Shown here piece by piece: positions 1 to 4,537 of a stretch of DNA of 10,937 bases. Below the pieces are notes generated by a model. It saw only the letters and a list, made by a program, of their open reading frames with translations. It did not search any database and was not told the origin of the DNA. How positions within the stretch are numbered: position 1 is the first letter of the stretch; the number at the start of each line of letters is the position of its first letter. A program made the translations under genes and the position numbers. Origin of the DNA: Erysipelotrichia bacterium (GTDB lineage: Bacteria > Bacillota_I > Bacilli_A > RFN20 > CAG-826); contig JAAZFO010000215.1 of the NCBI GenBank assembly GCA_012511695.1, positions 1 through 10,937 on the forward strand, in the 5' to 3' direction.

Positions 1-1
1 C

Positions 2-253
2 ATTTCGGTAGGGGGGTTATTCACCTCTTTAGCTCACCCCAGGGAAGTATTTAAACCTGCCCTGATATTAGGGGCAGCCGCAATTGTTTTGGGACATAAC
101 CATCCAAGTGGTGACACCTTTCCAAGCGAAGAGGATCTCTCCGTGACAAAAAACATGGTCGAGGCCGGGAAAATATTAGGTATAGAAATCCTTGACCATG
201 TTATCATCGGGGATGATGAGTATTACAGCTTTAAGATGGAAGGACTTTTGTAA
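2..253 (+). CDS. radC: RadC family JAB-domain protein, C-terminal part (5' end outside window)
   Basis: The reading frame is open from the left edge and ends with TAA at 251-253; about 83 residues are visible. They contain the conserved core of RadC/JAB1-MPN proteins: the GHNHPSG motif, where the two His of HxH and a downstream Asp bind metal, followed by the typical PSEEDLSVTKNMVEAGKILG helix and the LDHVIIGD strand. The usual Asp after PSG (SGD at the end of the metal site) is present, so the metal site looks complete. The family was once thought to act in DNA repair; its biochemical role is unsettled, and copies are common in phages, plasmids and integrative elements (often called anti-restriction or YeeS-like there). 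The gene is followed after 14 bp by the next gene, so the two are probably co-transcribed. Family assignment is firm; the chromosomal versus mobile-element identity of this copy is inferred from context. Confidence 0.9.
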   Translation: MSVGGLFTSLAHPREVFKPALILGAAAIVLGHNHPSGDTFPSEEDLSVTKNMVEAGKILGIEILDHVIIGDDEYYSFKMEGLL

Positions 254-267
254 AGGAGGGGCTTATA

Positions 268-582
268 ATGAAAAATACTCCGGCGCCATGGAGTATAAGA
301 AAACAAGGTATTGGAGATGGTTCCTGTGTTGTTCCGGTAGAAATTATCGGGGCAGATGGATTCACGATTATCTCCAATAAAGGAGGATTATCCCCGAACG
401 AACCATGGAAGGCTGAAACTTTAGAGGCAAACGCGAATTTAATCGCAGCCGCCCCTGAAATGTATCAGGCATTGGATGAAATGTATGAATATATGTCCGA
501 CCACTTCAAAGGACATAATTTTCGCCCCATGTTGGCAAGAGCTGCCTTTGCCCTTGCCAAAGCAAAGGGGTCACAAGTTTAA
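268..582 (+). CDS. small phage/mobile-element protein of unknown function
   Basis: A 104-residue protein starting with ATG 268, preceded by AAAGGAGGGG at 252-261 with good spacing. The middle carries a stretch of the type ANANLIAAAPEMYQAL, which I recognise from many short, uncharacterised phage and prophage proteins of both Gram-negative and Gram-positive hosts; the N-terminal half (GADGFTIISN) looks beta-rich and the C-terminal half helical. There is no signal peptide or membrane segment. An overlapping plus-strand frame at 192-380 has no ribosome site and is ignored. The gene starts 14 bp after the RadC-like gene and its last 12 bp overlap the 3' end of the minus-strand recombinase gene. 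Function unknown; the phage-type assignment rests on memory of the motif, not on a search. Confidence 0.75.
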   Translation: MKNTPAPWSIRKQGIGDGSCVVPVEIIGADGFTIISNKGGLSPNEPWKAETLEANANLIAAAPEMYQALDEMYEYMSDHFKGHNFRPMLARAAFALAKAKGSQV

Positions 583-1134
583 ATTTAAGTAGACATCATC
601 CAATTCATCCCTGGTAATGCCAATATAGGCCAGTGTAATCCCCGGGGAAGAGTGGTTAAGTAGTTTTTGGATACGGGTTATATCGGCACCGCCTTTAAAA
701 GCCCAATATCCAAAAGTTTTTCTCAGGCTGTGAGTCCCGATGGGTTCAGTGATGCCCACGGACTCTGCAGCCCCACTTAATATTCTCCATGCTTGGACAT
801 TGCTGATGGGCTTGTGTCCCTTGCGGGACACAAAAAGATATTCGTCAGTATTATAATCCCGAGTATCTAAGTACTCCTTGATAGCTTTAGCACTAGAAGC
901 ACCGATAGGAAAGTCTAAAATTTTACCAGTTTTCTTTTCTCTCAAGGAGATCCTATCTTTGATTTTCATATTTTCAGCTACATCAGAAATTTTTAGAGCA
1001 AGTAGATCACTGATTCGAAGACCAGAATTTATTCCCATGACAAATAAACAATAATCTCTCAGGCTACCTGCTTTAAGAATTTTCTTCATATCTTCAATCT
1101 TTTTCTTATCACGAATTGGTTGAACAACTTTCAA
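571..1134 (-). CDS. short tyrosine recombinase (phage/mobile-element integrase)
   Basis: A protein of 187 residues that is essentially only the catalytic domain of a tyrosine recombinase; it lacks the N-terminal core-binding domain of full-length integrases (usually 300 or more residues). The catalytic set is complete: Arg40 in SGLRISD, Lys near 67-71 in REKKTGK, His135 and Arg138 in HSLRK, His161 in NHSSPG and the nucleophile Tyr170 in LAYIGI. Start choice: the ATG at 1141-1143 touches the GGAGG at 1144-1148 with no spacing and cannot use it, whereas the TTG at 1132-1134 lies 9 nt behind it and gives the N-terminus MKVVQPIRDKKKI, which fits the family. A near-consensus promoter lies upstream. 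Such short recombinases are frequent in Firmicutes phages and plasmids. It overlaps the preceding plus-strand gene by 12 bp at the 3' ends. Target site unknown; see the palindrome at 1287-1317. Confidence 0.92.
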   Translation of the reverse strand: MKVVQPIRDKKKIEDMKKILKAGSLRDYCLFVMGINSGLRISDLLALKISDVAENMKIKDRISLREKKTGKILDFPIGASSAKAIKEYLDTRDYNTDEYLFVSRKGHKPISNVQAWRILSGAAESVGITEPIGTHSLRKTFGYWAFKGGADITRIQKLLNHSSPGITLAYIGITRDELDDVYLNLNL

Positions 1135-1143
1135 AATAATCAT

Positions 1144-1148
1144 CCTCC
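1144..1148 (-). promoter_or_regulatory. ribosome binding site that decides the recombinase start
   Basis: GGAGG on the minus strand. It abuts the upstream ATG (1143-1141) directly but lies 9 nt before the in-frame TTG (1134-1132), which argues for the TTG as the true start codon. Confidence 0.7.
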
Positions 1149-1161
1149 GTTCACCTGCTAT

Positions 1162-1204
1162 GAATGTAATGAATCATATACTAATTATAATAAATATTAC
1201 ATTC
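1162..1204. repeat. inverted pair of GAATGTAAT around the recombinase promoter
   Basis: GAATGTAAT at 1162-1170 and its exact reverse complement at 1196-1204, 25 bp apart. One copy lies in the -35/-10 spacer of the recombinase promoter and the other just downstream of the expected transcription start, a layout typical of operators or of recombinase binding sites. The 1195-1205 copy shares the longer 11-mer CGAATGTAATA with the distal palindrome at 1287-1317. Confidence 0.75.
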
Positions 1205-1212
1205 GTTATCAA
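1184..1212 (-). promoter_or_regulatory. sigma-A type promoter of the recombinase gene
   Basis: Read on the minus strand, TTGATA (1207-1212) and a perfect TATAAT (1184-1189) are separated by exactly 17 bp, and transcription would run into the recombinase gene. The spacer contains a copy of the 9-mer GAATGTAAT (1196-1204) that recurs three more times nearby, so a protein binding this motif would be placed to repress or modulate the promoter. The promoter elements are seen directly; the regulation is inferred. Confidence 0.8.
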
Positions 1213-1286
1213 GCTAAAGAAAAAAGGGGTTTCACAAAACTGTCCGATAGCCCATCTGATGGTAGTTTAGAGGATTTACGCAGTTC

Positions 1287-1317
1287 GAATGTAATAGAAG
1301 TGCATTCTATTACATTC
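1287..1317. repeat. perfect 13-5-13 bp palindrome next to the recombinase gene
   Basis: GAATGTAATAGAA (1287-1299), spacer GTGCA (1300-1304), then the exact reverse complement of the left arm (1305-1317). The arm contains the same GAATGTAAT that flanks the recombinase promoter. The size and symmetry are like core recombination sites of tyrosine recombinases (for example lox, 13-8-13), but an operator is equally possible. There is no T tract after it, so it is not an intrinsic terminator. Confidence 0.8.
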
Positions 1318-1351
1318 AGGGATTCGGCATAAAAAGGAGGGATTTTATATC

Positions 1352-1567
1352 ATGAATAAGTGGAAGGAAAATTACACCAACTGGTTGAAAGAATCAGTCC
1401 AAGAATTAAAAGATCAGGGTTATAAAAATAGTCATATCGATTTCTCCGATTCTGCGAATAACACCGTAGAAATTTGCGAAGACGGAAAAGTGAAATTCAA
1501 AGATTGTTTTTACCTGTCGGGAAAATTAGTAACGGCTTGGAAGGATAGTCCCTTTCACGTAGAATAA
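1352..1567 (+). CDS. small protein of unknown function, first gene of a four-gene operon
   Basis: A 71-residue protein with ATG 1352, preceded by AAAAAGGAGGG about ten bases upstream. I do not recognise the family. The N-terminal third is helical and charged (MNKWKENYTNWLKESVQEL), followed by an acidic, likely beta-stranded part containing FSDSANNTVEICEDGKVKF and an aromatic C-terminus. There is no signal peptide or membrane segment, so it is presumably cytosolic. It is the first of four short genes (1352, 1610, 1768, 2037) on the same strand, closely spaced and closed by one terminator, a layout common for early or accessory genes of phages and plasmids. The palindrome at 1287-1317 lies just upstream and would be in the 5' leader or operator region. 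Confidence 0.7.
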   Translation: MNKWKENYTNWLKESVQELKDQGYKNSHIDFSDSANNTVEICEDGKVKFKDCFYLSGKLVTAWKDSPFHVE

Positions 1568-1609
1568 GAAAAAGTATATTACTGATAAATAATAAAGGAG
1601 GGAGAACTA

Positions 1610-1768
1610 ATGGATTTTTTCCAGACGATAATGGGCAGGAAATTGATCGAGGGAACCCTGCCGGAAATAGCAATTCAACTAAAAGTTATTGCTGATGAAT
1701 TAAAGCGGCAAAATGATTTGAAAGAAAAAGAAATAGCAGCTTGTGATTCGGACAAGGAGGGCGACTAA
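1610..1768 (+). CDS. 52-residue phage-type small protein
   Basis: ATG at 1610, with AAAGGAGGGAG upstream at 1594-1604. The protein begins MDFFQTIMGRKLIEGTLPEI and continues with a short amphipathic helix (IQLKVIADELKRQND), then a charged tail. The MDFF-x-T-x-MG-x-x-x-IEGT-x-P pattern is one I associate with short proteins in Firmicutes mobile elements; no function is known to me. The stop codon TAA overlaps the next start by one base (TAATG), which indicates translational coupling with the 1768 gene, whose ribosome site AAGGAGGG lies inside this gene's end. It has no membrane segment. Confidence 0.7.
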   Translation: MDFFQTIMGRKLIEGTLPEIAIQLKVIADELKRQNDLKEKEIAACDSDKEGD

Positions 1769-2016
1769 TGATAGAGAAAGCAATTTTAGCTTTTGAAGAC
1801 AGAAAAGCCAGGCAGGAATTTATAAATAAAGTCGAAAGTGGTATTTATACAGGAGTAAATACTGCCGGCGAAAAAGTCTATGTCTTTGTTGACCAAGGAG
1901 AAGGTATGGATGTAAAAACAAAGTGCCATGAAAAAGAAAAGTTTATGGAAGTGGTTGAGTATGACGCAGAAGGATATCAAGTCTCTGTTTCATATGAGGC
2001 TGCTTATAAAGACTAA
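1768..2016 (+). CDS. small protein of unknown function
   Basis: An 82-residue acidic protein whose ATG (1768) shares a base with the previous stop codon; the ribosome site AAGGAGGG ends about 6 bases upstream. Residues 1-25 look helical (ALAFEDRKARQEFINKVES type), and the rest alternates as beta strands (TGVNTAGEKVYVFVDQG, YQVSVSYEA). No signal peptide, membrane segment or known motif can be seen. It sits third in the four-gene operon. I cannot name a family; the coding call rests on the ribosome site, the coupled start and the compact operon layout. The antisense frame at 1786-1980 is a shadow. Confidence 0.7.
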   Translation: MIEKAILAFEDRKARQEFINKVESGIYTGVNTAGEKVYVFVDQGEGMDVKTKCHEKEKFMEVVEYDAEGYQVSVSYEAAYKD

Positions 2017-2036
2017 AATAAGGAGGGTAATAAAAA

Positions 2037-2246
2037 ATGGGAAAAGTAGGCATGCATTGGTGGAATGACGAAAGCATCCCTCTTGTTGAAATAGAGGGGA
2101 AAACATATGCCTTATCTGGATGGAACGGAGAAGTCTATTGGAAATCCTGGGAGTGTTTGGGAGAGTACAAAATGGATGCAGGGGAAGAAGTTGCAATTAA
2201 ACCCGTTCTTTCAGAAACAGGAGAGGAATCTTATATAATTTTATAG
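2037..2246 (+). CDS. small Trp-rich protein of unknown function
   Basis: A 69-residue protein with ATG 2037 and TAAGGAGGG upstream. Notable are six tryptophans in the first half (HWWNDE, SGWNGEVYWKSWE), and an acidic C-terminal half. The pattern IEGKTYALSGWNGEVYWKSWECL looks like a small beta-sheet domain, but I recognise no family. It is the last gene of the four-gene operon; the hairpin terminator at 2252-2282 follows its stop by a few bases. Confidence 0.7.
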   Translation: MGKVGMHWWNDESIPLVEIEGKTYALSGWNGEVYWKSWECLGEYKMDAGEEVAIKPVLSETGEESYIIL

Positions 2247-2251
2247 CAACT

Positions 2252-2282
2252 AAAAAAGGCCCGTATTAACGGGCCTTTTTTA
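2252..2282. terminator. strong intrinsic terminator, likely bidirectional
   Basis: A-rich arm plus GGCCCGT (2252-2264), loop ATTA (2265-2268), ACGGGCC plus a T run (2269-2282). Having A6 on one side and T7 on the other, it can end both the plus-strand operon and the converging minus-strand ImmA-like gene that stops at 2297. Confidence 0.9.
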
Positions 2283-2296
2283 ATAAATAGTTTTTG

Positions 2297-2779
2297 TTAG
2301 TAGATCCCAAAACCGACCAACCTATTTATTAAGGATTTCTCCGGGACCTGAAATAATTTTTTATAATATGGTAAGTCTTTGTTCTCCTTTAATATCCAAT
2401 CATATGGCATTAGGAGTTCTTCTGCAAAAATACTTGCTTCGCGATCAAGAATAATTCGTTCTTCATCAGTAAGGCGAGTCTCAAAAATAGTATCTACTTC
2501 ATAAATATCATAATGCCCTAAAACAATATGTCCCAATCCTTTTGCTGTCGCCCAATTGTCAGCATTGTTATCCCCACTTAGGTAAATACAGAGGTTGTAA
2601 CTATTGTTTCTTTTAAAAGAAAAAGTAAAATCGATATTGGGCAAGCAATGGTGGTGAACTGCTATTTGTAGTTTATTTGCTATAGATGAGGATATAATCG
2701 GTGGATGGACAGATAACTCTTTTAATACAGCTTTAGCCTTTGCCCTGGCAATGTCTTCACGTATTATCTGAGGTGTCAT
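2297..2779 (-). CDS. ImmA/IrrE-family protein with a degenerate zinc site (probable pseudo-protease)
   Basis: 160 residues from the ATG at 2777-2779. The layout is that of ImmA/IrrE metallopeptidases: an N-terminal helical part, a beta part (NLCIYLSGD), the motif helix, and the C-terminal DREASIFAEELLMP helix that normally supplies the third metal ligand and here keeps its Glu114. However, the active-site helix reads ATAKGLGHIVLGH where the family has xAHELGHxxLGH: the first ligand His and the catalytic Glu are Lys80 and Gly81; only the second His (His84) remains. Proteolysis of a repressor, as ImmA does with ImmR, is therefore unlikely; a binding or regulatory role is possible. An upstream ATG at 2816-2818 would translate the G tract of the leader; I prefer 2779 because that tract sits where the ribosome site should be. 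It lies downstream of the XRE gene on the same strand, the usual pairing. Confidence 0.82.
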   Translation of the reverse strand: MTPQIIREDIARAKAKAVLKELSVHPPIISSSIANKLQIAVHHHCLPNIDFTFSFKRNNSYNLCIYLSGDNNADNWATAKGLGHIVLGHYDIYEVDTIFETRLTDEERIILDREASIFAEELLMPYDWILKENKDLPYYKKLFQVPEKSLINRLVGFGIY

Positions 2780-2783
2780 TTTA

Positions 2784-2793
2784 CCCCCCCCCC
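2784..2793 (-). promoter_or_regulatory. G10 homopolymer acting as ribosome binding site
   Basis: Ten C on the plus strand, ten G on the minus strand, 4 nt before the ATG of the ImmA-like gene. It replaces a normal AGGAGG. In an A/T-rich segment such a run is unusual and prone to slippage, which would alter ribosome-site spacing (or the frame, if the upstream ATG at 2818 is used). Confidence 0.6.
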
Positions 2794-2871
2794 TTATAAA
2801 TAGTACAACTACAACCACCTTCCAATTATATTTTCTGCGAAAAGTCTAATTAAGTTAGAAGATTCCGAACT

Positions 2872-2888
2872 ATATAACATTGTTATAT
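2872..2888. repeat. 17-bp palindrome between the repressor and ImmA-like genes
   Basis: ATATAAC (2872-2878), ATT, GTTATAT (2882-2888), a perfect 7-3-7 inverted repeat in the 140-bp gap. Its dyad shape is operator-like. A possible minus-strand promoter (TTGTAA, 16 bp, TATATA) overlaps it, but those boxes are weak. Confidence 0.5.
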
Positions 2889-2919
2889 CTCATTACAAAA
2901 ACAATAGCAAGAAATATTC

Positions 2920-3276
2920 CTATTTTTCTTCTGTAATAGATTGAATTAAAGCTAAAACTGCCTCTCTTTGCACTTCAGATAAAGAAGAATAGGATTGCCG
3001 GATAATCAGTATTTCATCATCAATTGGGTTATTTGTGTCATTGAGTTCTTTGAGTTCATTACTCAGTCCTAACAAAAAGTCGCTAGTAATGTTTAATTTT
3101 TCCGCTATCGCCACAACAACAGCAAGTGGCGGATTTGCATTGCCATAGACATAACTGCTTATGGTTTTGTCAGAAGTCGATAATTCTGATGCTAATTTAG
3201 TTTGAGATATTCCTCTCTCAATTAAAACCTGTTTTAACCTTTTCCCGAAGATTTTTCTCCTGTCAACAGTTCCCAT
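2920..3276 (-). CDS. XRE-family helix-turn-helix repressor
   Basis: 118 residues; ATG at 3274-3276 preceded on the minus strand by AAAAAGGAGG with good spacing. Residues about 11-69 form a lambda-repressor-type HTH: FGKRLKQVLIERGISQTKLA, STSDKTISSYVYGNANPPL, then AIAEKLNITSDFLLGL, which is the standard cI/XRE ending. The C-terminal 40 residues (DDEILIIRQSYSSLSEVQREAVLALI) form a helical region common in this class, likely for dimerisation. It probably represses the divergent plus-strand genes and its own promoter. The pairing with an ImmA/IrrE-like gene downstream matches the ImmR-ImmA module of integrative elements and prophages; whether cleavage-based induction still works is doubtful because the partner has lost active-site residues. 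Confidence 0.92.
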   Translation of the reverse strand: MGTVDRRKIFGKRLKQVLIERGISQTKLASELSTSDKTISSYVYGNANPPLAVVVAIAEKLNITSDFLLGLSNELKELNDTNNPIDDEILIIRQSYSSLSEVQREAVLALIQSITEEK

Positions 3277-3339
3277 TATTAAGCCTCCTTTTTAAACGAA
3301 TTTTGCTACTTCCATTATTACCATTGATGTGTTAATATA

Positions 3340-3406
3340 GTCATAAGATTACCAAGCACTTCAAGAATATGATGGTAAATCAAGAAGTATTGTGTCTGCT
3401 TATGAC
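3340..3406. repeat. operator-like inverted repeats upstream of the XRE gene
   Basis: GTCATAAG (3340-3347) pairs with CTTATGAC (3399-3406); inside lie TTACCA (3349-3354) and its inverted copy TGGTAA (3373-3378), and a further TTACCA lies at 3318-3323. They are placed where the repressor would be expected to bind; which of the two motifs is bound, if any, is inference. Confidence 0.45.
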
Positions 3407-3563
3407 ATAAGGCTAACATGAATAAAATAAAAGTAAAAATAAAAATATCTATTTTTTACGACAAGTTGAGATTAATTATTATCTTTAAACAGATTATATA
3501 TCAATAAGCGGGGAAGGGCGAAATAATTATTATTTAAGAGATATAAATATTATATGAAAATAT

Positions 3564-3583
3564 AAACGGCGAAGCCGTTTTTT
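3564..3583 (+). terminator. small hairpin with T tract in the divergent region
   Basis: AAACGGC (3564-3570), loop GAA, GCCGTTT (3574-3580), then TTT and, after AC, a second T6. It would end a short plus-strand transcript that starts in the divergent region, so it may be a leader attenuator or the end of a small RNA. The stem is only 7 bp with a 3-nt loop. Confidence 0.55.
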
Positions 3584-3606
3584 ACTTTTTTAAAAAAGAC
3601 ATACGA

Positions 3607-3618
3607 ATGGTGCACCAT
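3607..3618. repeat. 12-bp perfect palindrome before the HTH_36-like gene
   Basis: ATGGTGCACCAT is its own reverse complement. It lies about 58 bases before the TTG start of the next gene, a reasonable position for an operator. Confidence 0.5.
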
Positions 3619-3675
3619 AAATTCCCAGAGGAAAAAGATGAGATTTTAAATATATAAAAAAAAGTGGGTGATTAT

Positions 3676-3984
3676 TTGGATGGATTAACTGATGGGCGTA
3701 GGAAAGATTGGTTTTGGGACTATAACGACATCTTTGAGGCGGACTTGTCAGTTCATGCAAAAATAATACGTCTTTATTTAGCCCGATGTGCTGACAATCA
3801 ATCCCGGCAATCCTTCCCATCTATAAATACCATAGCAAAGAAATGTAGCGTAAGTCCTGCTACAGCAAAAAGGGCATTAAAAGAATTAGAAGATAAGAAA
3901 TGGATCAAAAAAACCATGAGAAAAAAACAATCGGGAGACTATACATCTAATATATATACTTTAACATATCCAGAAGAAGAATAA
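3676..3984 (+). CDS. helix-turn-helix (HTH_36-like) protein, possibly a replication or regulatory protein
   Basis: 102 residues from the TTG at 3676. A GTG at 3664 is in frame, but it is part of the sequence GTGGGTGAT that fits as ribosome site (complement to the 3' end of 16S rRNA) 7 nt before the TTG; the gene at 4157 has the same arrangement. The protein contains DIFEADLSVHAKIIRLYLARCAD (helices), SFPSINTIAKKCSVSPATAKRALKELEDKKWI (winged helix-turn-helix) and a wing (SGDYTSNIYTLTYP). This is the pattern of HTH_36 domains found at the N-terminus of plasmid and phage replication initiators and in stand-alone regulators. No DnaD or other extra domain is present, so a role as initiator is open. 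The repeat-rich stretch at 4009-4110 directly follows and could be its binding site. Confidence 0.8.
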   Translation: MDGLTDGRRKDWFWDYNDIFEADLSVHAKIIRLYLARCADNQSRQSFPSINTIAKKCSVSPATAKRALKELEDKKWIKKTMRKKQSGDYTSNIYTLTYPEEE

Positions 3985-4008
3985 TGCGGTCATATAGGCA
4001 TTCATACA

Positions 4009-4045
4009 GGGGTAGGTTCACACAGAACCTACCCCTTCTTTAATT
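4009..4045 (+). terminator. 11-bp hairpin after the HTH_36-like gene, possible terminator
   Basis: GGGGTAGGTTC (4009-4019), loop ACACA, GAACCTACCCC (4025-4035), perfect pairing, then TTCTTTAATT. The T tract is interrupted, so termination may be partial. The arms are also part of the larger repeat family around it. Confidence 0.6.
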
Positions 4046-4110
4046 ATTATATGGGTTAGTTAGGTAGGTTCCCTCTGAACCCAGGTGGGTTCTGTGTGAT
4101 CTACTAACTA
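4009..4110. repeat. cluster of direct and inverted GGTRGGTTC repeats (possible origin or operator array)
   Basis: Direct copies of GGTAGGTTC at 4011-4019 and 4063-4071 and a one-mismatch copy GGTGGGTTC at 4084-4092; inverted copies GAACCTACC at 4025-4033 and GAACCC at 4077-4082. In addition, CACACAGAACC (4019-4029) is the exact reverse complement of GGTTCTGTGTG (4088-4098), and TAGTTAG (4057-4063) pairs with CTAACTA (4104-4110). Several pairings exclude each other. The cluster sits between two genes, right after a HTH_36-like protein; iteron-type origin, operator array or RNA switch are all possible. Confidence 0.65.
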
Positions 4111-4156
4111 TACTCATAGAACTATATTACTGACATGAAAAAAAGAAGGTGATTTA

Positions 4157-4537
4157 GTGGAAAAGAAAATAATGGCCATGAAAAATGTTTTTGACGAACA
4201 TGAGTCAAAAGTTCTCCAGGAAACAATAGCTAGTGCTTCCCGTTATTGTGCTTCCGTAGAGTCAATGGAGCATCACATGAAGATGTTATACCATCGCTGT
4301 CTTGATGCAGAAGAATACCAATCAGAGGTAAAGAAGCTAGACACCCGAAGAAGATCCGCCCATGATTCATTTATAAGCAGAACTAAAGCCCTCAACCGCA
4401 TATGCGAAAATAGAGGGCTTCAGCAATTCTATGAGGGTGATATTGATGACCGCATGAAAGTAAGCGACTTTGCTTTCTACTTAAGAGAGTCAATTAACGA
4501 AGGAGAACCAACTCAACGGGTTCGTTGTGTAAAATAA
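4157..4537 (+). CDS. hypothetical cytosolic protein of mobile-element type
   Basis: 126 residues from the GTG at 4157, preceded by AAGGTGAT, which pairs with the 16S tail at proper spacing. The protein is almost wholly helical and charged, with a Cys/His-containing middle (ASRYCASVESMEHHMKMLYHRCLDAEEYQ), a KKLDTRRRSAHDSFISRTKALNRICE helix and a C-terminal DRMKVSDFAFYLRESI helix. I do not recognise the family with certainty; it resembles uncharacterised phage proteins (DUF3232-like at most, low confidence). No signal peptide or membrane segment. Its last 25 bases overlap the 3' end of the minus-strand gene that ends at 4513, so the two transcripts are convergent and complementary there. Confidence 0.75.
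   Translation: MEKKIMAMKNVFDEHESKVLQETIASASRYCASVESMEHHMKMLYHRCLDAEEYQSEVKKLDTRRRSAHDSFISRTKALNRICENRGLQQFYEGDIDDRMKVSDFAFYLRESINEGEPTQRVRCVK

Larger units (their letters stand above)
3277..3675. promoter_or_regulatory. divergent, very A/T-rich control region between repressor and HTH_36-like gene
   Basis: About 400 bases with no confident gene. It holds three TTACCA/TGGTAA half-sites (3318-3323, 3349-3354, 3373-3378), an inverted 8-mer GTCATAAG / CTTATGAC (3340-3347 and 3399-3406), a direct 9-mer AATTATTAT (3474-3482, 3525-3533), a small hairpin terminator (3564-3583) and a 12-bp palindrome (3607-3618). The half-sites next to the repressor start are good operator candidates. No promoter has consensus boxes on either strand. 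The A/T richness could also serve DNA unwinding. Confidence 0.5.

Noticed and set aside
192..380. Plus-strand 62-residue frame across the RadC end
   Set aside because: It overlaps two better-supported genes in another frame and lacks a ribosome site.
1252..1262. CCATC-T-GATGG mini palindrome upstream of the 1352 operon
   Set aside because: Arms of 5 bp are expected by chance at this length.
1120..1332. Plus-strand 70-residue frame over the start of the recombinase gene
   Set aside because: No ribosome site, it runs through the recombinase promoter and the palindrome, and its composition is unlike a protein; taken as chance.
2780..2818. Upstream ATG (2816-2818) as start of the ImmA-like gene
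   Set aside because: It would add a MVVVVLFIRGGGK leader made by the G run itself; the run sits where a ribosome site is needed for the ATG at 2779. Kept only as an alternative.
3418..3507. 29-residue basic frame (MNKIKVKIKISIFYDKLRL...) in the divergent region
   Set aside because: Only a weak AAGG ahead of it and composition expected from A/T-rich DNA; not called as a gene, but mentioned with the hairpin at 3564-3583.
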